Assembly (NCBI RefSeq): GCF_001949145.1
Contig: NW_019091529.1
Span: 350,804 to 414,803 of the forward strand
DNA: 64,000 nucleotides
Direction of reading: 5' to 3'
Source of the DNA: Acanthaster planci
Taxonomy: Eukaryota > Echinodermata > Asteroidea > Valvatida > Acanthasteridae
Shown: piece after piece, positions 11,005 to 19,443 of the stretch
Position numbering within the stretch: the first letter of the stretch is position 1
Layout of the letters: every line of letters begins with the position of its first letter
Notes under the pieces: generated by a model
Seen by the model: the letters and a program-made list of their open reading frames with translations, nothing else
Database searches by the model: none
What the model was told of the DNA's origin: nothing
Made by a program: the position numbers and the translations under genes

Positions 11005-11519
11005 AAGATAGACTCCGTTCAGTAGTAGCCTCTGGCGAATCAAAAAAATATTTAGGCAAAGAATACACCGTGAAGGACATTGAAACTCTAACTCCGGCAG
11101 GCCAAGAAAAGCTTTTTAATTTATACTAGGTCCGTTTTGGACGAGAAATTGTCAGTACACTTGGCAATGCGATTCTAAGTTTATACGCGCGTCTATTAGA
11201 CATTGCTACACCCATAAAATTCCTAGGTTTTAACGTCGACCTGAAGTCGGAAGAAGACCCAACAAAAGATTTAAACAACGACCCAATCATTAGCCAAACA
11301 ATGAGTCACTTATTGAGCGAGCTCTGTTACAAGTACGGCGTATATCCGTCACCCCTGGTAGCAACCTTAATTGTGACAAAACATTTAGCTGTGAATAAAA
11401 GTTCATATATTTTAAAAGAACATGTCAACAGAACAACAGCCCACGACAGCACCGGAGGCAGCACCGAACCCAGCCCCGAGTCCGGCCAAAACACAGTTGC
11501 AGACGGTGACAAAAGTTAA
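10932..11519 (+). pseudogene. Element protein interrupted by one in-frame TAG
   Basis: One reading frame spans 10932-11519 (195 codons) with a single internal stop, TAG at 11127-11129. Both sides keep coding character: the N-terminal part has VVASGESKKYLGKEYTVKDI and a PAGQEKLFNLY block up to the stop, and the C-terminal part has IVSTLGNAILSLYARLLDIA and LLSELCYKYGVYPSP. No frameshift is needed. The composition is helical and mixed charge; no domain is recognised. Because neighbours contain clear disabling changes, a decay mutation is the simplest reading, with readthrough less likely. Its tail overlaps the small Pro/Thr-rich frame starting at 11422. Confidence 0.5.
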
Positions 11520-11565
11520 ATCAGAAATAAAATGTATAGAACAGTCGCAGCCAACAGAAATGTGA
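11422..11565 (+). CDS. Small Pro/Ala/Thr-rich protein, overlapping frame
   Basis: An ATG at 11422 opens 47 codons, MSTEQQPTTAPEAAPNPAP and onward, ending TGA at 11563. It overlaps the preceding gene's tail and the next frame's head. The low-complexity Pro/Ala/Thr content could be a disordered minor virion protein, or it could be a chance overlap. Too short to be sure. Confidence 0.25.
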   Translation: MSTEQQPTTAPEAAPNPAPSPAKTQLQTVTKVKSEIKCIEQSQPTEM

Positions 11566-11645
11566 TATTAGGCGGTTTAGGTGGCATCGCATTAATTTTA
11601 ATTTTGAAAAACAAGTCAACGCTGCCAAAAGTTCAAACTTTTTAA
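11532..11645 (+). CDS. 37-residue single-pass membrane protein
   Basis: MYRTVAANRN followed by a glycine-rich hydrophobic helix VILGGLGGIALILIL and a basic end, then TAA at 11643. Topology and size resemble the tiny virion membrane or minor capsid proteins of adenovirus-like and Polinton-like elements. Frame overlap with its neighbour is 34 bases. Confidence 0.35.
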   Translation: MYRTVAANRNVILGGLGGIALILILKNKSTLPKVQTF

Positions 11646-11744
11646 GCACCGCCAAAAGTTCAGGTGACCGTACCCATCCCGGAATTTTAGACATGGAATA
11701 GTTTTTAAAGCGGGTAAATTTAAAAACTGTATACAAGTAATAAG

Positions 11745-11993
11745 ATGAGTAATGCTAAAGCTGTAGACGTAAATGGCATTGCCAATACCTTGTATCACGG
11801 ACCCGTGGTTAGCCTTATTTCCATGGGATATGCCATGTTGAGTAACAAAATATTTAAAATTAAACCGCCCGATTTAAATAAATTGCCGGTAGAAGACGCG
11901 ATAAAATTGACCGCAGTGTCGAGCGGTACATTGGCCACACAAGGCTGGCTCGTGTCACAGGGAATTTTACCTGCAAGTTTGCCAATGGGTTAA
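11745..11993 (+). CDS. 82-residue small hydrophobic element protein
   Basis: An intact frame from ATG 11745 to TAA 11991. It has two moderately hydrophobic stretches (VVSLISMGYAML and GWLVSQGILPASLP) around an amphipathic middle, and a Gly at the end. The start is supported by an upstream A/T-rich AAGTAATAAG stretch. No family is recognised. It is one of the few undamaged genes of the element. Confidence 0.4.
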   Translation: MSNAKAVDVNGIANTLYHGPVVSLISMGYAMLSNKIFKIKPPDLNKLPVEDAIKLTAVSSGTLATQGWLVSQGILPASLPMG

Positions 11994-12038
11994 ACAGCAA
12001 GTTTTTAATAAAGTAAAGTCAAAATAAGAACCAGTTAA

Positions 12039-12661
12039 TTACAAAGTGCCTTGGCAAAAGGCGGATTTTACCCGGAAGAAATACCCCTGTTGGACAGAGG
12101 GGAAGCAAATACAATTTATGACGACGATCAAAATTTTGAAGACTCTTTAGACACCATTGACATTGACAGTAAACTCGATACAACTTTTTTTACTTATGGC
12201 TCGGTCAGACCAAAATTAGCAGTTGATCCGAGGCCAGATACATTAGAGTTGGATACGAGGCAATTTCAAACAAATCCCACGGTGAACCAATTTACGCCCA
12301 TTATAGATAGCGACCGGACGTGCCAAATTCGCCCCAGTGCGAAATTTTTGAATATCGGCCAAATAGTGGATTATTTCTCACGGGCACAGATGAATATCCT
12401 AAAGAACTATTATTAACGAGCGAAAAAAGTCCATACACATTAGTAATCTTGAACACTATAGCAGACCGCGCTAGAAAAGCCGGCTACTCGGGATCGGCAT
12501 TTGTGAGAGACATTTTGGGATTAAAAGATTACGGCCGAAAAATAGCAAAGGCTGGCAAAAGTTTAAAAACGATTCAACCCAAAACGAAAGTGTTGAAAGA
12601 ATTACCCGGAGCGGCCGAGCAAGTAAGCGAAATCGTGCAAGACGTTACAGAAGATGAGTAA
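12039..12661 (+). pseudogene. Element protein of unknown role, frameshifted and lacking a start ATG
   Basis: The first part is open from 12039 to 12416, without an ATG at the expected place (the sequence has TTG at 12051), and is acidic with FFTYGSVRPKLAVDPRPDTL. A second frame (12320-12661) continues with TGTDEYPKELLLTSEKSPYT, then a helical basic region KDYGRKIAKAGKSLKT and an acidic end before TGA-free TAA at 12659. The overlap of the two frames at 12320-12416 indicates one frameshift near 12340. Total about 205 codons. The position between small membrane proteins suggests a minor virion component; no homologue is recognised. Confidence 0.45.
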
Positions 12662-13319
12662 ATGCAGACCAAATTTAATATGCGAGAATGGAAAGCTCTA
12701 AATAAATCGCTACAGACCACAAAAGGCGCGCTGATTTTAAACCAGGGTAAATTGGATCAGTTGGACAAAAAAATTCAAGTAGTCAAAAATGAACTGGAAG
12801 AAGCTGGAACCGATGCCGAACGAACGGAATTGTTGGAACAACTGGAAGACGCTGCAGACTAGAAATCATCAATAAAGATACCGATAAAATTCGAAGTCAA
12901 TTCAACTGCATAAAAGATACCATCGAAGCTGTAATGGACAGAAACTTGACACTGGGCGAAAAGATCCGACTGTTGTTTACAGAACAGGCATCACGATAGC
13001 GAGAATTTTAACGGCTAATGTGTTGGCGGTCAGTACAATCGTAGCTAGCATGATTGCCAGTGTTAGGGCCAAAACCGACTCCAGTACCGCCCTCAAAAGG
13101 TGGTATAGTAGATTAGGTAAAACGGCAGTTGTGAAACGTGGCAAATGTGTTGAAAAAACTGGGCCTTAAAGCGCTTGCAGCATGGCCCGGATTTATCGGC
13201 AGTATTTTAGGTTGGATATTAAATGTGGTGAGTACAGCGGTAGGTTGGGTCGCCGATCACGTGTGGACTTTATTTGTGGGCGTGGGAGTTTTAGTCTTGA
13301 CATACGTGCAAAAGATGTA
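12662..13319 (+). pseudogene. Coiled-coil plus membrane protein of the element, frameshifted
   Basis: The first open frame (12662-12862, 66 codons) is a heptad-patterned coiled coil including LDQLDKKIQVVKNELEEAG. After a frame change the sequence continues with MDRNLTLGEKIRLLFTEQ, a further frame gives a hydrophobic ILTANVLAVSTIVASMIASV, and the last frame (about 13138-13319) has two membrane-type segments around WPGFIGSILGWILNVVS and VGVGVLVLTYVQKM before TAA. Order is therefore coiled coil, one transmembrane helix, basic linker, two transmembrane helices. At least two frameshifts. A membrane-interacting virion protein is plausible; that is inference. It is the last gene before the convergent hairpin. 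Confidence 0.5.
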
Positions 13320-13342
13320 AACAGTTTAACGGAACAAAAATT

Positions 13343-13389
13343 AACCCACCTTCTCAATTTGGAGAAAGTGGGTTATAGTTTTTTTTTTT
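13343..13389. terminator. Hairpin plus T-tract at the convergence of the two gene blocks
   Basis: AACCCACCTTCTC at 13343-13355 pairs with GAGAAAGTGGGTT at 13362-13374 (one mismatch, six-base loop) and is followed by a run of about a dozen T residues. It sits exactly between the 3' end of the (+) block (13319) and the 3' end of the (-) block (13400), where both transcripts need to stop. The sequence shows the fold; the termination role is inferred. Confidence 0.5.
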
Positions 13390-13399
13390 GCCTTTTTGC

Positions 13400-14618
13400 C
13401 TAAGTTAACACATGGTACAACATGAATGCAACTGCCACAACTGTAATTGTTCCGACCGTCAACGACAATTTTTCTTCCAATGGTTTCCTTTCGGGAGTGG
13501 GTGTTGAAATTGGCTTTATATTTGGTATGGGATCCGACTTCAAAATTTTTGGACAAGGTCCTTTTTCTTCAACTTTTTCGTCAAAATCGAATTTAAACTT
13601 GGCACGTAGCCCGTCTGCATGCCTTTGGTCGCAATTTGTAAATTGTTGTTGTAGCCTTCAAATGTGCCGATTCTCAGGTCCATGTCCGATGGCACCTAAT
13701 ATAAACCGGTGCCACTACAAAATTTAAAGGTGTTTTAGCGTGCTGTAGAGAATCTTGAAATCGGTCTATACTTATTTCTAAATCTGGAACCGCGTTTAAT
13801 AAAGATTCAACTATGGTAATAAATTGCCTTTGAGCGTCTAACCCAGTGCCGGGTGCCATTACACTAGTCTTTGTTTGAGCTTGGGCTCCAAGTAAGGCGT
13901 AAACATAGGCTCGGATCGACTCCTTTACTTTTGTGATGCCTACATCTGTTGGACTTTTTTGGAATAAAGTCCCACCAGGCCAAAGTAACCACATATGATT
14001 GTTGGATCCAAGTTACCGTATGGGTACTCGCGTGAACAGAGCCTTTAGGCGGTTTAGCCCAACCAAACCCCATAAAAGTGGATCCCGCATATTTGCCATT
14101 TGTCAGTGTAAATCGTATGGGTCGTAGTTTTTACCTGGGACCGGTACGTAATCGTCATCGTAATAAAAAACCGTGCCTAGCCCATTTGATACGTTGTCCC
14201 TCGTCTGTTTATAAGATTTATTTGGATCGACGTTGTACAATATTCAAGTGTCTGTACATTTCTGATGATCGTAATTGTTGTGTAACGCGTTAAATACATC
14301 GTCGCTGGGTATCGGCATCAGACAGTCGTAAAATATTTTTCTCACCGTGTAATAAACTTGTAAATTAAATAAAGCAGACACGTACAGGTTCGAATCAGAT
14401 AGTAAATCAAAAACCACCCCACATGCCGCCGTTGCAAAATACACCGCGAAATTAAATTGGTTTTGGTAAAACGAAATTGGGTCAGTTACCCAACGATTTA
14501 CCGCTTCGTCCGTTTTAACTTTTGGCAACTTATATGCTGCGGTTAAATTTGGAAACTCGGCTGAAAACCAGTTGTTTTTATTTACCACGATTGCCAAGTG
14601 AGTAAAGTTGTGTCCCAT
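13400..14618 (-). pseudogene. About 400-residue element protein with C-terminal membrane helix, frameshifted
   Basis: Starts at ATG 14618 and is open for 124 codons to 14244 (MGHNFTHLAIVVNKNNWF and a SALFNLQVYYTVRKIFY segment). Coding then continues in other frames: GFGWAKPPKGSVHAS near 14060, SIRAYVYALLGAQAQT and AQRQFITIVESLLNA near 13900, DLRIGTFEGYNNNLQIATKG near 13650, and finally a hydrophobic TVGTITVVAVAFMLYHVLT before TAG at 13400. At least three frame changes. The C-terminal anchor and the length suggest a virion or membrane protein; a penton or minor capsid role is possible but unproven. It begins inside the end of the preceding minus-strand frame. Confidence 0.45.
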
Positions 14619-15351
14619 CTTTTAAATAAAGCTTTTCTAAAAAGGGGGTGCGGTGGGGTAAGCCGGAGGTGGTTCCTTGTACTTGACCGACTTGGTGAAA
14701 CTTATTCGACAACTTTTTCATAAGATCTTTTTCAAAAACTGCCGCCCTTTTATTGGCTAGTGCTTCTGCTTTTTCGTTGACTTTTCGATCAAATTCGGCT
14801 TTACTCGTCGATTTACTTTCTTTCAATTTTGTCGTCGTAATTGCACGAATCTTTTCTTTTATTTCGTTAAACTTTTTCAGCTCGGATAAAATTAGTACAA
14901 ACTCTTCTTGGGATATGTCACCGTCTTCAATCGCGTGAGATACGTATTCGTCTATAGTATTTAGCTTGGCATCTGCTAGCACGCCAATTTGATCGTGCTT
15001 TTTAGTTTTGTGAGCCTGTCAGCGAGAGGCGTACTTTAAAATTGCATAAGCGCCAAATGCGCCGATGGCAAGGCCTTCCATCACTAGTCCTACAGGTCCG
15101 GTAATTATTCCCATAATGGATGCGATGCCTATAGCGACCAAGGTGGCGCCTATCTACAGAATATTCCACGTAGTTTAGCGCGGTTAAAAGCCTTTTAATC
15201 TTTCTGTTATAAGTTTCTCTGGCATCACGTTCTCTTTAAATTTGGCCGCGAATTTTTCGCTTTTTTGAAGCCGGTAAATTTTGGTGTCGTTTGATTCGGT
15301 TTGGTATCCAGTCAAATCTGGATAGATATTTTACTCGTCGCTTGTAGCCAT
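14578..15351 (-). pseudogene. Membrane plus helical-domain protein of the element, broken
   Basis: An ATG at 15351 is followed by an in-frame TAA at codon seven. The next recognisable stretch is YPDLTGYQTESNDTKIYRL, then a basic helix, a hydrophobic Gly/Ala-rich segment (ATLVAIGIASIMGIITGPVG and LAIGAFGAYAILKYAS), and finally an intact 134-codon frame (14578-14982) with a charged helical domain containing AIEDGDISQEEFVLILSELK. That last block resembles the EF-hand-like or SMODS-free helical tails I associate with uncharacterised proteins next to capsid-like genes in cnidarian and other invertebrate elements, but no named family fits. A stop and at least one frameshift precede the intact C-terminus. 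Confidence 0.4.
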
Positions 15352-15456
15352 ATTTTAAAATATAAGTCTATATGTCTTTTACAGCTTCAGCAGTTATGTA
15401 TGTGTCTTTTACAGCTTCAGCAGTTTCTCTTGTCACGTCTTGATAACAGACGGCAA

Positions 15457-15809
15457 TTAAAGCTCGGAGCGGCTTGCCGCTGGAAATCTTGCCGCTAAAA
15501 CTCGGTTTACTTTATATTCGATGAGATTCGCTTGTTCCGCGGTTAACTCGATGTCCAGCCCATTGAGCGTCTTGCTAGTTTTAGATTGGGGCTTTTTAAA
15601 GACAAAACGCTGGTTATATTTACCGCCCACATTTTCTGCTTCACCCGATAAATGCGCGTTAATACTAGTCGGCAATCTCGGCAGACTAGTTTAAATTCGG
15701 CTTCCATTCTATTGGTGTGTGGGCACATGTCTTCTTGTTCAATTTTTGTTGGTTTTTGGCCAAACAAAACGAGTAAATCTCGTTCGTTTGACGATAAATA
15801 ATTGTCCAT
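15457..15809 (-). pseudogene. Small protein with TFIIB-like zinc ribbon, frameshifted
   Basis: ATG at 15809 opens MDNYLSSNERDLLVLFGQKP, followed by MCPHTN, a 12-residue gap and LVCRDCRLVL. The Cys-x-His plus Cys-x2-Cys arrangement with VCRDC-LVL resembles the N-terminal zinc ribbon of TFIIB-type factors and of viral late transcription factors. The frame then shifts: related coding continues in the frame of 15675-15457 with KYNQRFVFKKPQSKTSKTLN and TAEQANLIEYKV. Total about 115 codons with one frameshift near 15650. A transcription role is inferred from the ribbon and from the RPB6-like neighbour. A nuclease-type zinc finger cannot be excluded. Confidence 0.4.
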
Positions 15810-15913
15810 TTTTTCAATTGTCGTTATTTATTTAAGTGGCGTGAAAACAACTTCAGATATTCCCGGGAATAGCTGAGGTTGACATGGTTCTGATTTTTCT
15901 CATTTTTATTAAG

Positions 15914-16462
15914 CTAATCGGCCGCGTCTACAAACTCAGCTGGAGGGATTTCTACTTTAATTAAATCTTCAACGTCGACTTCATATTCAATTATCAACCC
16001 AATTTCATATAAATCGGAATCGAGTTTAGACGCGGGATTAGGCGGCAGTTTGTCGTCTTTTTTGTGCCTCATCTTTTTGTGCTTGCCGGCCACGAGCACC
16101 ACGTGATCCATGCCTTCCAACTCGACATAATTTACGCAGCATGTACAATCGGTACAACCAAAACATTCGATACACTCATAACAGTCTTCACAACTGTCCA
16201 AGGCATTTGAATTCTCGCAGTCGTATGGATTGAAACAGGCCACGCAATTTATACATTCGCCGCATTCGTTGCAAGTCGAGCACTGGGTACATTTCCTGCA
16301 GTCGTTACATTTGTTGCAGTCGTGGCTTTCTTTACAGTCGGTGCATTCAAATAAACAGTCCGAATTTAAACAGCGCAAGCAACCGTACGAATCTACCAAG
16401 TAAACCGAGTTTGCCGTGTCTTGGCAAAAGTGGCAATTGACGTTTGTTTTTGGTCTATCATT
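15914..16462 (-). pseudogene. Cysteine-every-third-residue protein
   Basis: The main open frame is 15914-16399 (161 codons). Its first about 92 residues contain 24 cysteines; ten consecutive ones fall at a strict three-residue spacing (CNKCNDCRKCTQCSTC and on), and a second run near residues 70-86 has the same period. The remainder is acidic and Cys-free, ending IPPAEFVDAAD. Coding probably began at an ATG at 16462 in another frame, where NCHFCQDTANSVYL is legible, so a frameshift separates the first 20 codons. A metal-binding or disulphide-zipped solenoid is possible. No family is recognised. Upstream is an A/T-rich ATAAATAG box like that of other element genes. Confidence 0.5.
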
Positions 16463-16505
16463 TTTTTTTAATATTAGTCTAATTTCTATTTATTTTTTTA
16501 TTTTT

Positions 16506-16733
16506 TTATGCAACGAGTAAATCTTTGGGAATAAATATTTCCTTTGGCTTGTAAACTTGTTTTCCGTATTTGGTCTTTCTAACTAAACAGACTCGATGCC
16601 TTTGATTTTGCACGTCCAACTTTGCTTGCTCGATCAAATCTCTTTTAGTTTCGTAACCGTTTACACTTAACCATACCGCGTGAGTGGTGACTAATTTAGC
16701 ATATTCAAATTTAGTGGCAAAAGTTGAGGGCAT
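16506..16733 (-). CDS. RPB6/omega-like small protein
   Basis: Seventy-five codons from ATG at 16733 (an upstream in-frame start would lie inside the terminal repeat and is not favoured) to TAA at 16506. It reads MPSTFATKFEYAKLVTTHA, then LIEQAKLDV, RVCLVRK and a C-terminal PKEIFIPKDLLVA. The TK-(F/Y)-E-x-A-K-L opening, the central E-x-A-x-x-(D/E)-hydrophobic helix and the (C/I)-hydrophobic-V-R-(K/R) strand match the core layout of the RNA polymerase RPB6/omega fold, and the length fits that core. RPB6 homologues are known in some large DNA viruses. The frame is intact. The match is by eye; a chance likeness in a short helical protein is the alternative. Confidence 0.4.
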   Translation of the reverse strand: MPSTFATKFEYAKLVTTHAVWLSVNGYETKRDLIEQAKLDVQNQRHRVCLVRKTKYGKQVYKPKEIFIPKDLLVA

Positions 16734-16770
16734 TTGACTTTTATAGAATCGTTGAGAAATTTGTTTGGTT

Positions 16771-17120
16771 TTTTCCGACCCAGTTTCGGGAAAGTCCCTT
16801 TTGGGGTCAAGGGTCACTGGGTTTGGGGGCCAAAGGTCACGGGGTTTGGGGTCAAGGGTCCCGGGGTCAAGGGGTTTTGGACAAGTCCCTTTTTGGGGTC
16901 AAAGGGTCACGGGGTTTTATAAACCAGAAGTCACGAGTTTTGTCACTCGCCTTTTGGCCCGTTAGTTGAGCCCAAATTTTGTACGCGGCCGCGACCAGTT
17001 GGGGAATTCCCCGAGCTTGGGAAAGTCCCTTCTGATCTGGAAAGTCCCTTCTGATCTTGGAAAAGGAGAGGATGGTCTGCTCTGGTATCACCTGTTCCCT
17101 ACTACTAGAATTTCGCGCAA
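16771..17120 (-). repeat. Right terminal inverted repeat
   Basis: Reverse complement of the left arm, about 350 bases. It is longer because the inner GGGTCAAGGGTCAC-type unit is present in about four copies (16800-16915) against about two on the left. It contains three perfect GGAAAGTCCC decamers and one GGGGAATTCC. The RPB6-like gene begins just inside it. Confidence 0.9.
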
Positions 17121-18240
17121 GGAGAGGGAAATTTAAAACAACAGAACAGAGGGCTTTTTTCGTATTCCTTTGTTAATTTCAAAAACCAATCTGCATAGGT
17201 ACAAGTTTGATGAAGATCCAAAGTTGCAAAAGTACTAAAGTCGTGCACAGACTAAAAGTGCACAAAACAAATGGCCTTTTGAGCATAAAAAGAAAAAGGA
17301 AAGGAAGACCAGAGGTCTCTGTCTGTGTAACAGAATAGAGGGCTTTTTTCGGTGAATTCAAGTCATTTACTATAAACAAGACAGTTTCAGGCTCTTACGT
17401 CACACTTACATAATTATTTCGGCATAATATTTTTATGGGGTCTTTGCGTGGTATAACTTTGATGACGGTTGAAGTTCGCTTACAGACCAAAAATTGTGCA
17501 TTCAAAACTGGTTAAAAGTCTACTGGACGATAAAAAGAATTGAAAGATCAATAATGAATCACACGATGATGTCGTCTGACGTCAGTACGATACAATCTTT
17601 TGATAAGGGCTGTTACTTGACACTTGGTGACAATTCAGTTTTGCAAAATCGCCAAAATAGTGTTTTGAAAATGAATACAAAGTCAAGGGGACGAAATAAA
17701 TGTTAAGAAATCAATAACAAATTGCTTGATGACGTCATCATTACGTATTTCATTTGCAATAATCCTGTACCAGTGTCTTTGTTGGCTTTCACTTTGGTAA
17801 CGACAAAAGATCACAAAGATACCAAAATTGTGGCTCGAAAACGTGTACAAAGTCAATGGGCTACATGTATAAACCCGGTTGCAGAAACACTTCTCCTTTA
17901 AGTTCATGTCACATGTTTTGCGCTGAAAGTGAATAATTTTAATGAAATATTACTTAACATTCGGACTCTTCGGTACATTTTAAACCAAACAACAGAGCTT
18001 AAAGCCCACGATGGACGGCGCTCGACAATTAGGTGACGTCACCAGTAGATAATTTGAAAAATACTATATCCCAGCAGACTAACACCGTTGAAAACAACTC
18101 GATACCTATTACGACAAGAATATAATATCAAAACAGTACTCTGAAATATGTGATTGCTGAGCCTTCGGTAACTGAGTATTTTCTTCAAGGCAACCCAGAT
18201 TTAGTTCTGAATAAATGCGGAAAAATCACAGTGAATTAAA
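17121..18240. other. Intergenic sequence right of the element
   Basis: No gene is recognised. Short runs such as AGAGGGCTTTTTTCG occur twice (about 17150 and 17336), a local direct repeat. Three separate GACGTCA-type motifs are present between 17570 and 18040. Confidence 0.4.
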
Positions 18241-18560
18241 GACCACGTTTTATCCTTCTCTTTCAAGTTATCTGCAAAGTTTCAACCTGATAGAACATGC
18301 ACTTCAGGAGATACAGGGCTTTAAAGAGTGCACCTTTAATGTCAAGTGACTTGTCTCCTGATGGCTTCATCATCACATGAGGTCAATTTTTCTCTAAAGC
18401 AATCCCTTTTCAAGATATCTGCAAGATGTGAACCCGATCTGACATCTGCTGTAGGGGATATAGTGTCTTAAAGGTTGCAGCCTTAATGTCACTTGACTTG
18501 TCTCCTGATGACATCATCATCAGATAAGGTCAACATTTCTTTAAAACACTCCCTTTTCAC
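18240..18560 (+). repeat. Tandem array of a ~147-bp repeat, copy group 1
   Basis: Two units with the anchor TGACTTGTCTCCTGATG at 18347 and 18494, 147 bases apart. Each unit contains TCAAGATATCTGCAAGAT, a 'two-thirds conserved' ACTTCAGGAGATA block and GTGCACCTTTAATGTCA. The same unit recurs at 19.0-19.5 kb and, inverted, at 39.1-39.9 kb. Confidence 0.8.
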
Positions 18561-18572
18561 GATATCTTACCA

Positions 18573-18650
18573 ACTTGCCCCCTAGCCAACTCGCCCCCTA
18601 GCAAACTCGCCCCCTGACCGACTCACCCCCGAGCCAACTCGCCCCCTAAG
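18573..18650 (+). repeat. Minisatellite with CCAACTCGCCCCCTAG unit
   Basis: Five imperfect head-to-tail copies of a 16-base unit (CCAACTTGCCCCCTAG, CCAACTCGCCCCCTAG, CAAACTCGCCCCCTGA, CCGACTCACCCCCGAG, CCAACTCGCCCCCTAA). It lies between the two groups of the 147-bp repeat. Confidence 0.85.
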
Positions 18651-18999
18651 TTTGCCAAGCACGTATGGCCGGCCCATTCACCATTTAATAAAAAATACAA
18701 TCAGTCAGAGATGGAATCGGTGATTGCTGCCCTTAAAAATAGGTTCTGGGGTTTGCAGCTGGCACTCAAAGTTTTTTTTATATGGGTAAAACTAATTCAG
18801 TATTATCGTGTGTATGGGCCATGGCGCTGCGTTTCCTGTGTATTGTCTATGGGATTTTGTGCGCCACAACACCAACACCCTACCATATTAATATATGTGA
18901 GGTCCCAGTCGAGTGAATGAGCAACAGAACACTATAACTAACTTATTAACTGGATATCGGGTCACTACAAGAAGATGCAGTCACATACCCAAATATTAA

Positions 19000-19443
19000 T
19001 GGGAGTACTCCCTTTTAAAGATATCTGCAAGATTTGAACCCGATTAAACATGTACTTCAGGAGATATGGGGTCTTAAAGAGTGCACCTTTAATGGCACGT
19101 GACTTGTCTCCTGATGTCTCCAAATTCCCCTAAAGCACCCCCTGTTCAAGATATCTGCAAGATTTGAACCAAATTGGATATACACTTCAGGAGATATAGT
19201 ACTTTAAATGAGGCACCATTTAATGTCACGTGACTTGTCTCCTGATGGTATTTATTGTCATCACCTGAGGTCAATTTCCGTTTGTAAAGCACCCCCTGTT
19301 CAAGATATCTGCAAGATTTGAACCAAATTGGATATACACTTCAGGAGATATAGTACTTTAAATGAGGCACCATTTAATGTCACGTGACTTGTCTCCTGAC
19401 GGTATTTATTGTCATCACCTGAGGTCAATTTCCGTTTGTAAAC
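19000..19443 (+). repeat. Tandem array of the ~147-bp repeat, copy group 2
   Basis: Three units with anchors at about 19099, 19230 and 19384. The last two units (about 19136-19290 and 19292-19443) are almost identical across some 150 bases, differing at one visible position (CTGATGG against CTGACGG), which marks a recent tandem duplication. Confidence 0.85.

Larger units (their letters stand above)
8039..17120. mobile_element. 9.1 kb Polinton-like/adintovirus-like element with terminal inverted repeats
   Basis: The element is defined by an inverted repeat: TTGCGTGAAATTCTAGTAG at 8039 reappears in reverse complement ending at 17120, and the match continues inward for about 300 bases with roughly 90% identity in the outer 60. 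Between the ends are two gene blocks that converge at about 13.35-13.40 kb. The (+) block holds capsid-like, packaging ATPase-like and HNH-like genes and small membrane proteins. The (-) block holds two larger structural-looking genes, a zinc-ribbon gene, a cysteine-repeat gene and an RPB6-like gene. This gene set fits Polinton-like viruses or adintoviruses, but no polymerase B, primase, helicase or integrase is visible and the element is about half a typical Polinton. Stops and frameshifts interrupt most genes. No target-site duplication is clear. Confidence 0.75.

Noticed and set aside
8039-17120. PolB, retroviral-type integrase, protease or helicase in the element
   Set aside because: No polymerase, integrase or helicase motif seen in any frame, including between damaged genes.
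8033-17126. Target-site duplication flanking the virus-like element
   Set aside because: Left flank AGGGTA and right flank GGAGAG do not match; shifting the ends by a few bases did not help.
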